DNA of 64,000 nt, taken from the NCBI GenBank assembly GCA_013396995.1, contig VWZP01002845.1:7733736-7797735 (forward strand), written 5' to 3'. The stretch comes from Dicaeum eximium (Eukaryota > Chordata > Aves > Passeriformes > Dicaeidae). The notes beneath the pieces are model-generated. The model made no database searches and had not been told where the DNA came from. It saw only the letters and a program-made list of their open reading frames with translations. The stretch's first letter is position 1. Each line of letters begins with the position of its first letter. Of this stretch, positions 1 to 14,100 are shown in pieces. The position numbers and the translations under genes are program-made.

Positions 1-2101
1 CGTCTTACCATCTCCATAAAAATTTTGCAGATTCTTTCTGCAAAATTTTATAAGGCATAATGATCCCTGTCTAGCTATAAAGCTAAAACTCTCCAAGAAC
101 TCAGTATTTTATATATCAATTATTATGACTTTTTTTCAGACTATTACAACCATAATCTGCTGTGTTAATACCCTTTCAAAAGCTTTGATAAACACATTTT
201 TCTTTCACAGCTTCTTTGAGTGTCTCATCTCTTATTTTGCACCCCCACCCTGGGCTCTCCTTTGTTCTGTTTTACCTAGCGTAAACCACTTGTCTTCAGC
301 TTCCATGTCTTCCTCAGACTATCCCATGCAGAACATCTCAAGACAGCTGAGGGGCAGACTCCCACTTCTCCTGGCCCAGTAATGCCATCTTTCATTGCTT
401 GATAGTTACATTTTCAGTCAGGGGTCTTTGTGCTGACACCACTGCAGTCCTTGACTGGGAGGTGTTTTCTATACAGACCTGAGAAGTTGCCTCCTTGTCT
501 TCCTGTATATTCTTCCCTTAAACATTATTTTGCTGTGTCACACACAAAACAAAACTAGGAATCTTGATCACTATTTATCGCACTGTTTGCTTGAATTCTT
601 TTCACCACCTCTTTGTTTCTGTCCTTTTTTTTAATCTTGTCTTAGACATATAAGGTAAAAAATGGGACAAGAGTTCTTTCTCTGTTTATTTGGTTTTGAA
701 CTTGTAGAAAACCTAGATGTTTCGTCTAAGAATACAATTCCAAGTTTTACAGCAATGAAAATAATAATTTGCATTCTTGCAATGACAGAAATGCTAAAAC
801 TTGTAAGCAAGACTAAGTCTTTGAGATGAAAGTATTTTTTATTTCCACAGTGTATTGTATGATTGTAGTACTGTGCTGATTTACACAATTCATGCAGGAT
901 AATAGGGTAAATAGTCCTATTTTGATGGAGAGGAAAGCTGAGATATGGAACCACAGTGTTGGCAACAGGATCAGCATTAGACCTCCCTTTAGCTAAGACT
1001 TGTTCTCGTATTTTCAGACTCTTGCATTTAGCAATTTAATATTTCTGAGCTCTGGTACTTGGAAGTGTTAAGTCACTATCTGAGGTCAAATACAAATGCT
1101 GTTGCTTCTGCATAGTAGTTTATCAGCATTTAATTGTTTATCGCTGAAGCTTAAGTGGGCTCCTTATCTATCAATTAACTAAATATAAATTACAAAAATA
1201 GTTTATCTTCGCACAGACAGGCATGTTTGAACTTCATTATTTTAAGCAGCTTCAGCATTATACAATGTTTAGCTCACAAGTTAAAAGTAGCTCAGTTATT
1301 TTGAAAAGTGATTTATAAAAAAGCCCTTTACATTTTTTTCCCCAAACATTATTGCAGGGCAGATGGTTCAGATTCTGTTGTTTAGCCACCCTCATTCTGC
1401 ACTCTCTATCTTTAGCTTGCACACTCTATTTTGACGCTATCACTTCTTTGTGTTTGTTCAGGCTTTTCACTTAAGGCGGTATTTCAAAAGAAAACACTGG
1501 AATTTTCCTTCAAAAGGGGGGGAAATACTTTCACCTTGTAGAAAGGACATATTCCTATTTAAAAAAAAAATAAGAAGCCTCCTCTTGGCACAGGGCCCAG
1601 CAGTACTATCAGCACAATTTGGCAGCTTGGCAGCTTTGCGTGTTGCCATGTTCCCTTGAGAATTAGAGGGAAGCTATTCTCCGCCTTCTGCGAGCCTGCC
1701 AAAGGATGGAGGACTTTGATCCTTCAGGGTAATGTTAGAGTAGTTCTCCTCCCAGGTACTAAATGTGACAAAGCACATTTAATTTATTTGCCTTTTATAT
1801 AAACATTGAATGTTTTCACTGCGAATCCAAAGATTTAGTGTAGGCCTTTTGTTAATACCAAATAAACCTTACTTTCTTGGTTAGACGTGAACATTGATGA
1901 GTCTGGGGTTAAGGAATTTTACCTTCAGAGTACTAAAAACAGAAGTGAAAAACTTATAAAATAGTAACTTGGCTTACTTTAATACATGTATTTAATACAA
2001 TGTCAAGCTACTTTTTTTTAATATTTGTAAGATTTAATCTTTCAAATTTTGCTGTAAGTTTTTGGGTTTTTCCACAAGTAATTTTTAAACTTTTTTTTCA
2101 G
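1..2101 (+). other. MICU2 intron, 3' part
   Basis: AT-rich sequence upstream of the first exon in the window, with a T-rich acceptor tract near 2090. Apart from the perfect hairpin at 19-49 I see no exon, repeat family or RNA gene in it. Confidence 0.8.
19..49. repeat. Perfect 13-bp inverted repeat (hairpin)
   Basis: Arm AAAATTTTGCAGA at 19-31 and its exact reverse complement at 37-49, separated by TTCTT. It could be a transposon-end remnant, a small hairpin, or chance in AT-rich DNA. Confidence 0.85.
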
Positions 2102-2149
2102 GGTTGATATCTTATGCAGAGTATCTGTTTTTGCTGACAATTCTTACGA
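2102..2149 (+). CDS. MICU2: MICU2 coding exon (first in window)
   Basis: The exon is 48 nt, preceded by a T-rich tract and AG, and followed by the donor gtaagt. It reads LISYAEYLFLLTILT between two split codons (Gly at the 5' side, Lys at the 3' side). This is the MICU-family segment just before the first EF-hand. The preceding exon, which should end in a segment like FFRDLGDK, is not in positions 1-2101. Confidence 0.92.
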
Positions 2150-5100
2150 GTAAGTATTATATATTTAAAATACATAGGCACAAATATTCAGCTACTAGCA
2201 GTTTTCTGGGAACTTTTCTTCTGATATTTTTTAGCTTCTAAATTTCTGCATTATAGTAAAACATAAAAAACCATTGTATGTAGAGTGATAATACATTAAT
2301 ATAAATGGGCATCAGTGTCATCATCGGCCCATAGCAATACCACAAAAATCATGATACTCCCTGCAGCATGGGATCAGATGAGTCTTTTGAAATCATTTGG
2401 GAGGGGGGAGACGTTGGTTCCAGAACCACATAATAAAGAGAAGAAAAACTGGATGGGAAGATGAATAATTTTTCTTCTGGATAGTAATTTTAGTAGTTTT
2501 GGACAATGAGACATTAGCAATATAGCTCATGCAGGGGTGTCAAAAACTGTCTCAGAGGTCGTTGCCTGTTTTTATTGTGTTCAGATTTGCAATGGATGCA
2601 ATACATAAACAGCAGGATTTTTCAGTGTCTTTTTGTCTGACTTTTAAGTCCTTTTTCTTTATCCTCTGTTCCTTTTGACTTTATTTCCTCCACGTACTGT
2701 ACATATATTTCTGCCCCCCTCCTTTGCTTCCTTCCTTTTTCTCTCAGGCACTTTTTTTTTTAAAACAACTTTTGTTTGGTACTTGCTTTATCTACAAGCA
2801 ACAGGCATTTTTTGGTTTTGTGCATGGAAGTGATCTGGGATTGTCTGGTACTTACTCTGTGCCATGCATGCCAACCCCTGTTTTGTTCTGATGTGTAGGT
2901 GATGCTTAAAAATACTGAGATTTGAGATGTGTCAATGAGCATTGCACAGCGAGACCCCTAGAGCAGTAGTGAAGTAGTCCATATGCATGATCATGGAATA
3001 GACCACAGAGTAGTCCACATGCAGTCTTGTTTGACTGACTTACACAAGTCTAACATTTTCAGCAAGGGACAAAGCCAGGCATAATGAATTTATTGTGTCA
3101 GTGCATGGGGAAAGGAGAGAAGGAAGCAGTCACATCTTTCCTGACAGACTGTAGTGGCATCACTCTTGAGTGACCCTCATCACTTCCATGGCTGCAAGGT
3201 CCATGGCTAGGCTTTAAATATATTGAAAAATTTTCCTTGCTCTGGAAATCCACCCTCTCATGGTGTAGTATGAACGAGTAATGTTGATCTCCAGAGAGTG
3301 GAGAGTATGTCCAGCCTTCCATCATTATACACCTCTTGCACAATTCAAGTGGCCTTTCTGCAGCTTACCTCATTTCTCAGCAGAACTGCATTAGTTCCTG
3401 TTGCACAGCATGAAGGGTGGATAATCTCTTTGGCAACTTCAGCTAGTACACAGTATTAAATTATATATATATAGATACACATTAAGATTTAACATACAAA
3501 TTACACTGCTTCAGCAGTGGTGGCTGTCCTGTGCTACACACTGCTTGAAGATAAGTTATACCATATGTTCAAGTGGCTTTTAAAATCAGAGACAGGAATT
3601 TAGCCCAGGTAGGATACTGATTTTAAAATACTTGTTGCAACTCGAAAAAGATGAATTTATGTTTAAAAAGTTATTTTGTTAATTTATTATGTTAAAAAGT
3701 TATTATGTTAATTTATGTTAAAAACAACCATGACCGCCAAATTATAACTTCAGAAGAATACCTTAAAGTTGCAGATATAGGTGCCAAAGATTCTATTTCT
3801 TTAGAAATTTATGGCAACTGAAAGTGAATTCATGCTGAATTATTGGCTGAAGCAATTAGAAAATTGAAGCAGTATCAGAGCAAGTTGTTCCACTTCTCCA
3901 GACAATCAAGTAACATTGTTTTTCACAGAATTTATGCAGGAATGTATTGAACCGCAAAAACAAAGGCACCTTTTGATGCAGGATAAAAATGCAGTGGTAA
4001 TGTTGCTGCTTTGGTTACACAGAGGGTTATCATACTGATCAGTTTGAAAGCAAATGTCAACAAGTGTTAGTGCCTCTATCTTTGCCTAACAAGTATCCCC
4101 TGCCAGTCAGCCCCGAGTTACACAACCTGTCTCTCTCACTAATGAGAATTACTGTGAGATATCTTAAAGCAGGCATCAATATTTAAATTACTTCCAAGTC
4201 ACCAACTGAGCAATAGAGAAAGGGAAGAAGAGTCATCAGACTCCTGGTTCCACACTGCTGACCAGACCATGCTGCCTGTTTTACAGAATCAGAGTCTGTA
4301 AAAAATTACATTTACTGAAAATGTAATTTTGTGCCAGACAAAGGTTTTATTTTTTCCCCCATGACCCTCTTTTCTCTTTTCTGTGTGCCTTGTGTCATCA
4401 CTATCTTTTTTCTTCCAGTGCTGTATTGAATTTCATTTCTAGCAATAGGTTAATGGAGCCCTGCCTGGTGAAGAAGCTCAGGAACTGAAGTTGTCACTTT
4501 TACTTAGAGCTTTGTTTCAATTACTCAGTCACACAAGTTGACAGCTTGGTCAATGCAGGAATATTCGGAGAGGAAGCAGCTAGGTCTAACCTGCACTCAC
4601 AGCCAGGATGAAGCTCTTCTGTTCAGATTTTGGAATTTTGCCTGATTCTAATTAAATACAAATATATCTGTGGTAGTCTTTGAACTATGCTTATTTTACG
4701 AACACATACCTTTGGGGTTACATCATATCAGATAAGTATGTCATCTCTGAACAGTATAAGCAGCTTTAGGTCTATATTTTCACTAACAGCTCTCTTATCT
4801 GAAAATTGGAACACAGATGGTATGAATTGCTATTAAATACATCAGTTACTTTTATTCTCTAAATATGTTATTGGATAGCCTTTTCTTGCTTTTGTACTAG
4901 TAACACAAATTTAGCATGTGGCATTTCCATGGAAAGGAAGCCAGTTTTGAGTACTAAATCAACCCAGTTGCCGAGGACAGCTCTGCTGTGCAGATTGCAG
5001 TGGTATTTATAAAATACCCCTTCATCACAAGATTGCTTCACATAGAATATTAGTTGACGGCTAAAGATGTACTTATGTCTAAAATGTAAAAATAGTACTT

Positions 5101-8100
5101 TCTTTAATCATCTTGTTATGACTTAAAAGGAATGGGATATTTCTTTAACTTGTTCCCTTTGCAGAAAGATTCCCCAAAAAAAAGGCAAGGCTTAAAACTT
5201 TACAGAATGCAACTAGAAGAATATATTTCCAGAAGCAAAACTCTGAAGGCATTAGAGTTTATTTTAGAGATACTGCTTCACTGCTCTCATGAGTCCAGCA
5301 TTGTTCTTGGAAGCATCAATATATTCCAGAGACAATAAGTCCATGGCTTTCATATTAATGCCTGACATGACTGGGTTGTGGTGTTAATTGACCTGTTCCA
5401 GAGATTACTGGGATAAGGGCTTGCTACCACAGTGAGCTGTAGCTACATTTCAGCAGCATGCTGCTCCTGTGTGGGCTTGCTAATGCTCAAGGCCACCTCC
5501 TGTAAGTGAGTAACATCAGGAAATTATGGGAAAGAGCTCGAAACACACCATGCTTTTATAGCATCTTCAAGATTCAGAACTCATTACATTTTTGTGTTGA
5601 AATGAAACATCCACTCAGTGAAGGAAATGCAGGGTAAAATTTTTTCAGGAATTCTATTCCTGAAAAAAATCATCTTCATGGGAGTCACACAAAATGTGCT
5701 TTTGTCAAAAACAGCCAGAAGGAGTTTTCCACTCTTCTCACCTGAAAAGGAGCTTTTATAAACAAGACAGAGTTAGACTGCAGAAGTGACATAGGATTAT
5801 AGAGACATCCTTTGGGAATATCTTAAGACCTGGCCAGTAAAAGATACAGTATTTTCATTGGGGTCAGATGGACATTCATGGCTTGTACTTAGGCACAGCT
5901 GGCATTTCTTACTTTGCCATTGCATTAATTATCCCTTGAAATGATAGTAAAAAGGTGTTTAAACAGCTTGCTTATATTGGAAGAGGTGTGTATGGTTCAC
6001 TAAAAATACCATGTATGTACATAACAATGGAGAACTGAACCAGAGTCAATACTCATTTTACATTTGAGTTTTACATTTGAGTTCATTGAGTTCTAGTGCA
6101 AGTGTGGGATATTTTCAATAAAGTTTTTTTTGCAATTTGTTGCAGAACCCCGGACTGGACTTCAGATTGCCTTTAAAATGTTGGATGCAGATGGCAATGA
6201 ACAAGTTGAAAAGAAAGAATTCTTTAAGGTAGGTGTATTTACATACGTTTTAATTTTAAAGCATTTAAATAGATCCAAGGGTTATATTTGCTCAATGAAG
6301 ATTCATTAAAATCATCTAGCCTATTTTTCAGTCCAATGTATGATCACATGCTTACTATAATATTTTATATGAAAGGAGCACATATTGAAGTATTGTGATA
6401 TAAGTACTTACCATAATTTAATCCACTTCTATAAATCTTACCTTAGAATTGTAAGCAAATATCTGCTACTGGGAAGGTAGGAATTAGTGTATATCCCTTA
6501 ATCCATGAGCTAATTTAAATAATCATCTGGAAGAGTCTTTTGTTTTCTTAATATGTTGAATAATTTCTTTAATTCACCATCCTCTTTTGTTTTTATCAAT
6601 TTTGCTTGATGTTGCAGAAAGATTTTTATCAATTCACACTTCGAAGAGAAACAGCAGGTTTTTCCCCATTTATATCTAAACTATGGAGGAGAAAGGTAGA
6701 TACTTTAAAAACTAAGAAAATCTTGCTCTGATGTTTTTAAGAAGAATAAGCTTCATTATATAGCTTATTGTACTTGTAAATATTTAACAGGAGACTAACT
6801 ACCTACCTTTTGTCAAAAGTTGAATGCAGAACTAACAATCATAATTTTTAATAGAATCCCTCAACTTATTTCAGATCCTTAATTTATATTGGAGGTAAGG
6901 GAAAGACAATTTTATAAGAAGCTGACATGGCTACTGCAATTCAAATTATTTTCTGTCACTAGGGTGATGTTAAAGCTCATAATGAACTCACATCTCTAGA
7001 GAACCTTAAAATCTAAAACTTTTAAAGATGGACCTGTTGATAGAGAAATTAGCAAAAATTTATTTAGGTGAATTTCCTAGCCTTAAACTCTGAATTAATT
7101 ATAGAACAGCTGTTCACATGTTTTCACTTATCACCTTTTTTTCAGTGAATTGTCTCTTAGCAAGGTTATGATTGATGAGTCATACTTCAAATCTATCCTA
7201 AAATGTTGCAGAAATACTTCTAGACTTAGTCGTACTATTTGAAAATAATACTTGAAATTAGATCATTTTCTAAAACAAAGTTGCCAGAAGCCCCTAACTG
7301 AACTTTGTTATGATGTAACCCCAGCCAGTAACCAAGCCCCAGGCAGCTGCTTGTTCTTTCTTCCACCAGCTGGATCAGGGAGAGAATCAGAACAGTGAGA
7401 GATGGAAAACTTATGGATTGAGCTATAGACAGGTTAATAGGCAAAGCAAAAGCTGTGCACACAAGCAAAGCAAAACAGGGAATTAATTCACTGCTTCCCA
7501 TGAGCAGGCAGGTGTTCAGCCATTCCCAAGAGAGCAGGGACCCACCACATGTAATGGCGACTTGGGAAGACAAAAGCCATCACTGCAAATGGCCTCCTCT
7601 TCCTCCTTCCCCTACTTTATGCACAGAGCATGATGTCAGATGGTCTGGAATGTCCCTTTGGTCACTTGGGGTCACCTGTCCTGGCTGTATCCCCTCCCAG
7701 CCTCACAGCACCCCCAGCATGGCAGAACAAAAGCAGAAAAGGCCTTGGCTCTGTGTAAGCCCTGCTCAGCAATAACAAAAACATCTCTGTGTTATCAGCA
7801 CTCTGCTCAGCACAGATCCAAAACACAGCCTCACACCAACCACTGTGAAGGAAATTAACTCTACCCCAGCCAAAAGCAGCACAGCCCTAAACCCAATTTT
7901 TGCTACACAAGATCTTTTCATTTTGAAGAATTTGTACTGTTAAAGTGTTAATTATTCTGCTGATTAAAAAGAAATCAAATTCTAGTAAAGTCCTGTCTTT
8001 TTAACCTACTAAACCAAGTGTAATCATAGTGAGTTATCAGACTAGCAGTGCCCTGATTACCAAAATAAGTCTGTTATGACTATTATTCAGCTGCAAAACA

Positions 8101-11100
8101 ATATGTTACAAGCAAAGTAATGAACACGAGTGAACACATTCAGCTTGTAGTGCCTCTGCACCAAAATGCCACATTAGCAGTGCTTTCTTAAAAAAGGTAC
8201 TATCAGTTAAGCAAATAAGATTCTTACAGAAACACAGCACTGCTATCTTGGGGAGATGTGCAATATGTTATATATTTAATATCATTACCCATTTCAGGTA
8301 ATTCTAATTGAATCAGCCAGTAGAAACAACAGGAAGTCATCAAATGTAGAGGTGAAAACATTATATAAATCATTAAAAATAATTTGGTTTCCGTAGAGGC
8401 AATCAAGTTAAATGAAAATTATTCTAGTTAGATTGATTGTTACTTTGCATTTCTTTTTTGGGCTGTATTGATAAATTAATATAGAGTGGTAAAAAAAAAC
8501 CAAACATATTAATTACTCTGTCAACTCACAAGAATCATTAAATTCAAAGAAGTTCCACAGGATGCAAGTTAGTCCGAGGGTAAATTTTTTGTTGTGACTG
8601 TTTTCTTAACATTTACAGAGGAGACTATTTTCAAGAAATACTTTATAGATTAGGTTTAAAAATAAACTTTTTGGAATATAAGAATGTGGAAATAAGTGTG
8701 TGTGTTAATCTGTATACTCTAGTTCTCTATGCATCATAGAAAGTTTCTAGATAGCTAATAAGTCAGTAAAATGTGTGGCTAATCTGTCATTTAGTCCCAG
8801 TTGGCATCCTAGGAAAATATACCTGAACTATTCTATAGTGATTTCCACACTATATTTGACAATAACATCAGAAAATGTAGGTAAGGAAAATGCAGTGGAA
8901 AAGGAGAGTGAAGAAGGAGGCAGTGTCTGTAGGCAGAGCAGGAAAAAAAATTTAATTGCTGGTTCATTCTTTTGCTTTGTCACCTCTTGCACTCCCCACT
9001 TCCCATCATTATCTACTGATTAGACATCTGTGTATGTCTGTGTTGTCTGACTGTAGAGTCCCACTGCTGATCTAGACTGTAGAGTCTTTGAGGTAAGAAC
9101 TTGCCTTTTGGTTTGCAAAATGTCCATCATTCACTGAATTGTGTGTATCTCAATTCTTGCATGTTCCTGGATGAACAGGCACAAGATGTGTTAAGCAGGA
9201 AAGGGAGACCATGACAAGCAGAAACTCCAACCCCAGTCCTCAATGCTTGCATTATGTGATGGGATATAGGCTGGTCAAACCTGTATGGATCAGGCACTTC
9301 AGGAGTGTGAGATGCAGAATTTCCCAGTCTTCTCTGCTAGCAAAAATGGATGTTCAGGAAAGGAGATCTTGAAAGCAATCCCACATTTTCAACAAGGCAG
9401 TTTATCTTGTCCTCTGTGGCCTTTCCATTTCAGTGCACATTTTCCTCATTTCCAGTAAAAGTCTCTCCTTTCACAGGGATACTCTTGTTCTCTCTCCTCC
9501 TTATTTCTTTGTGTTGAAGCCAGTGTAATTCTGCTTCATCCACATTTCAGTGGTAAACAGTCACATTACAAGGGACATTTCAGTATTAGGGCCAAGAGGG
9601 TTTTGTTGCTTTGTCCTGCAACTCCAGGGTGAAGAAGACGAGGTGGAAATGGCGTGTTCACAGATGTTAGTTGCCACCCTTTAATCAGCCCCTGCCAGAG
9701 TGCAGAATCATTTCTCAGAGCCATGTTATCAGCCTCTCTGTGAGGACAGTAAGATACTTCTGTGAACTCTGCACTTCCAAGACATTCACTTGAGACTTGG
9801 TGAGGGGGATTTCCAGACACATAATAACCCATGCACATTAATTTGAGACCTCCCACCAAGAATAAGGCTACCAAAGTTCCCAAAATCCCCAGCAAGTAAG
9901 GAATTTCCCTAACTCTCTAAATCTGTCCTGATTAAAGATGTCTAAGTAAAATTAATGATAATTCAGAACTATTGGGAATAAAGGCAGAGTAGTTCTGATG
10001 GCACATGCAAGAGCTACATGACTTAGATTTTCTAAGTAGACTGTCTTATACACTTCTGCTGGAGAGCAGATACCACAAAATACTTGTAGAGCTTCATCTA
10101 GGGCTGAATGAGCCAACATCCAACACTCAGCAGTTGTGGCACAGAGCACTTGTGTAGTTTTAGAGCATCCACAAGCACTGATCTCTATCAAGCAACTGGA
10201 AGATGCAAAACCACCCTTTTACCCTTTTTAAATTTTTTTTTAAACTGACATAGTCTTTCTGCCAGAAAGGCTTGTTCAGAACAGATTACTTCTGTCTTTA
10301 GTAGAGGCTTCACTTGTGCATAATAGGTCTCATTATCTTTGAATTAGCCATTATTATAGTTAGTGGTGAGCAGATATAAATATTAAATACAAATAAATGT
10401 TACATGGAGGAGTCCATTTCTTGAGAGCAGACTTGTCCCTCTGTGAGTAGTTGCTGCACTGTGCTGAAAAAAATATCAACAAACTTCTGGAAATAGTTTC
10501 AAGCACTCTAAGAATTTACATACAGTGTAAGAAAACAGTAAGTGAAATCTTTCAGAATACTTGTGAAAATAACTATGCTGTGTGTCTGTGCTCTTCAGTA
10601 GCCTCTGCTACTGCAATCTACTCTGCAGATTTTTTAAGCGTTCTTTAGAAATAAAATCCAAAAGAGAAAAGTGTCATTTTTCTCCTGTTTGGAAAGTATT
10701 TGCAGTTTTATTCCTAATGTGTGATGAAATTATTAATTTTTCAGGTAAGAAAAAAATGTAATTTCTCAGTGAGAATATGGACAAGCAGTTTTGGTTTTAC
10801 CCAGAGCTCTATAATGCTATTTTGCTATGAAGAAGTTCATAATACTTTTACTGTACTAGTCATTTGTTTTGTAAATGATCAAAAACTAAGATAATTCAGA
10901 GGAACAAGTGGTGTTTAATTGCCTTATTTTATAGCCTTTCTCTTGGTAAATACTATCAAGACATGCAATTTAAAGCTAATAATGGAAAGTAAGCATCCTG
11001 AAAAACTAAAAAAACGAGGATAAAAAAACTCAAGCAAACCCAGAACAGGTGAATTACTCAAAATTTGAAGGTCAAGGGATGACCTTTGGCAACACAAATT

Positions 11101-14100
11101 GATATCGTGTTTTTCTTACTATTTACAAGCCCATACTTCTTCTCTGAAGAAAAAAAAAGAAAAAAAAACCACAACAACAAAAACAACAACAAAGATGATA
11201 TTTAAAAACTCCCCAGAATAATGACTCTGGAAATTTTGTAATGGACTTTTTCCCATTTTTAATGAGAAGGTTGAGGAATCGCTCAGAAATGTTTGAGAAG
11301 CAAACCAGCGGTTTTGAAATCTTTGAGCTTTAAAAGCATCTTTTAAAGTCTCCAAATCCAAAGTGATTGGTGTAATTCCATCTCTCTACCTGAAATGTAT
11401 TCTCTTGTTCTTTCATTTCTGCTGTCCTTTTGAGGATTCATGCAAATGTCTGAAAGGTAGGTGTACTTTGTGCTATATTAAATCACTCTGAAGCTGAAAT
11501 ACAGTCAAAGAAACCTTACAGCTCTGATATACTTGAGGTACTGCAAATTAATGCACTGTTTATATTACCTTAAAGCTTTATTTGGGACAGTGGAAGTTAT
11601 GTTTTTAAATGTGAGTCATTTCAGTAATTCTTAGCTAATACATGCAAGATTAATTTTTTCCAAGGGTGGAGGGTAACTCAAACCACATTCTGCCTAATGC
11701 CAGTTCTGAAAAAAACTTTTTCTTATTTAATTAAATTATTCTTTTTTGTTAGTTGTATAGTACCTTATTTGAACAGGTATGTTTTTCATGTCCAGAAGAT
11801 CATGTTTATAACAGAACTATGTAAGACTATCTAGAAGGACAGCATGAAAATCAGGATAATTTTTATTTCTGGAATTATCCTTGATGTTATAGCCCAGACT
11901 TTCAAAATCTTCTGAAGTGAAAACTAAGCTTCTGGTGCAAGGAAATCTCTAAAAATAAAGTAAGCACTGGGCTGCAAGAGATAGATTCGTGTTTGGTTAT
12001 ATTAACCACAGTAGATAAGATATTCCTAGGAAAAAGTGTGTCTGAATAGCAAAATATCCTCAAGTATGCAAATATTTTGTCATGACTAGAGAACCTTGCA
12101 GAAATGTATAATTAAGAAAAGGTGCAATTAAATCAAGGTCCATAAAAAGAAGGCTCTTATCAAATTTGTAATTTTCCTGTTCTTTTCTCATGTTTCAACA
12201 AATACAGCTGCAGAGAATCATTGGGAAGGAAGATGACTTGAAAGCTGGAGACGAAACTGTACTTCAGGTATGAAATAGAGATACATCTTCCTTACAAAAA
12301 CATTGTCGTGTTTCCCATGAACTTTGTAATTTTTTTCAGAGCTTTTAGATACGTATATAAGCCTAAGTATTTGTGCTCTAATTAAATGAAAGGGCATGAT
12401 TTGTCAACTGCTTTCTAACTGGGGAAGAAGAATGTTTGTCATTTCTGAGCCTTCTGATGAAATGGATGCAATCAGTGTGTTTCGTGTCTGTGTACTCACT
12501 TGGTTGGTTGGTATCTGTGAGCCTTTCTTTCAAAGTAACTCTCTTCCATTTATGAAAATCTCAGGAAGAGAGCTTCATATTGCCATATGTGAGTAGAAGG
12601 CTTTCCAAATAGAGCTTAAGCTTACCTAAGTGCTGCTGTTACAGTAATATCAGTTTAGTCTGAGTTGGTTTGAAATGTGGTTTTTGTCACTGAGGTGACA
12701 AAGGCGAAGATTATTTTAGTTAAGTCCACTGCCAGAAAGAGACACCATAGATGCAGGCCAGAAGAAACAATCCTAGAGTATGATTGTCCATCTGGGAAAG
12801 AAGTTCCACTGTTTCACAGAGCCCTAGCAAATGGTAAATATATCTCATCAATGAAAGAGACAGGTAAATTCCTGCTCTCTTCTGTTTTCCTCTGAATCCA
12901 GCCACCTGCAACCTCCCTTCTTCTCAGGCAGAGTCTCTTCTTGAGTCTGTAGCCAGCACAGAGACAAGATATTCTGTAGCCTGGGTGACATTGAGTGAGG
13001 CTGAAAACAGAGAGGGGGAATCCTGAGCATACTGAATCACCTCAGAAGCTGATGAACCATGTAAAAACTGATGGGACAAGTGAAAATGGCCTCAAGTTGC
13101 ACCAGGGACGGTTTGTGTTGGATATTAGGAAAAAAATTTCACTGACATTGGTCAAGCAGTAGAACAGGCTGCCCAGGGAAATAGTGGAACCACCATCCCT
13201 GAAAGTATTCAAAACACATGTGGATGTGGTGCATAGAGACACGGTTTAGTGATGGACTTAACAGTGCTGGGTTAATGGTTGGACTCAATGATCTTAGAGA
13301 TCTTCTCCAATCTAAATTATTCTGTGATTCTAAAGAAGGGATGAATACAGCTGGATTGTCTCCATCTATTACTAAAAGATGCTGCTTACATCAGCAACTT
13401 TATTTCATCTGTAAACTTTCAGTTTACACTGGGCATGAGGCAGCGGCTGCTCATATTGGAAGCATTCGATAGGGAATTTATACAGGGCTCTGCTTTGTAA
13501 ATCATGCATCAGCGGTTTCTACAAAGGGTTGCTCATGTTCTTTACTTTTTCACATGCCTGAGGAAAAAGTGGAAGTGGCTATTGCTGACACCCTTAAAAT
13601 TTATTAGGCATAAACTGTCTTCTGATTCACAAAAGTTTTCCTCTCTCAGTGTGTATTCAAAGTTGAGTTAAAAATTGTTTGACCGACAAACAACCATCTC
13701 CTTTCTTGAATCTTCTCATCAATCACCAGATTAAAATAGCTAGGATTAATAGGGTTGTCTGCTCCTCAAAACCTATTTCAGTTGAGACTTAAATGCCATG
13801 ACAGTGAAAGAAAAAGGATCTTTATTCTGCATGAATGCACAGCTATAGGATAAAATTTCCAGAGAAACTTCGATACAGTTGGACAGATTAGTTATAAACA
13901 CATAAGCTTATTGTGAGCTAATTAAATACCTGAGCTGGAATGTCTCTGTTTTGTTTTTGTCTTGCTTCAAAATTTGTCTTCAGAGTTCTCCATTGAGAAA
14001 AATCTGGAGTTACTGTAACCAGAAAATGTTATTTAATACAGTTTCTTAGAAGATTATAAATGGAATTCTAGTGTGAAAGAAGAATTAAATAGCTTTGGGG

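Larger units (their letters stand above)
2150..6145 (+). other. MICU2 intron (4.0 kb)
   Basis: AT-rich intron between the first two exons of the window. It holds a 26-30-bp tandem duplication at 3661-3725, two perfect hairpins at 4302-4330 and 5640-5668, and a 13-bp tandem duplication at 6056-6081. No recognisable gene lies within it. Confidence 0.85.
6229..12207 (+). other. MICU2 intron (6.0 kb)
   Basis: Intron after the first EF-hand exon. It contains the candidate cassette exon at 6618-6695, an antisense solo LTR at 7306-7883 and an A-rich run at about 11148-11194. The rest is AT-rich with nothing I can identify. Confidence 0.85.

Noticed and set aside
5132..5338. Exon-like segment after a good CAG acceptor near 5164
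   Set aside because: No usable donor before the stop, not in the MICU2 reading order, and no resemblance to MICU2.
7235..7858. Several open frames at 7.2-7.9 kb on both strands
   Set aside because: They lie in the solo LTR and recur wherever this repeat inserts; not genes.
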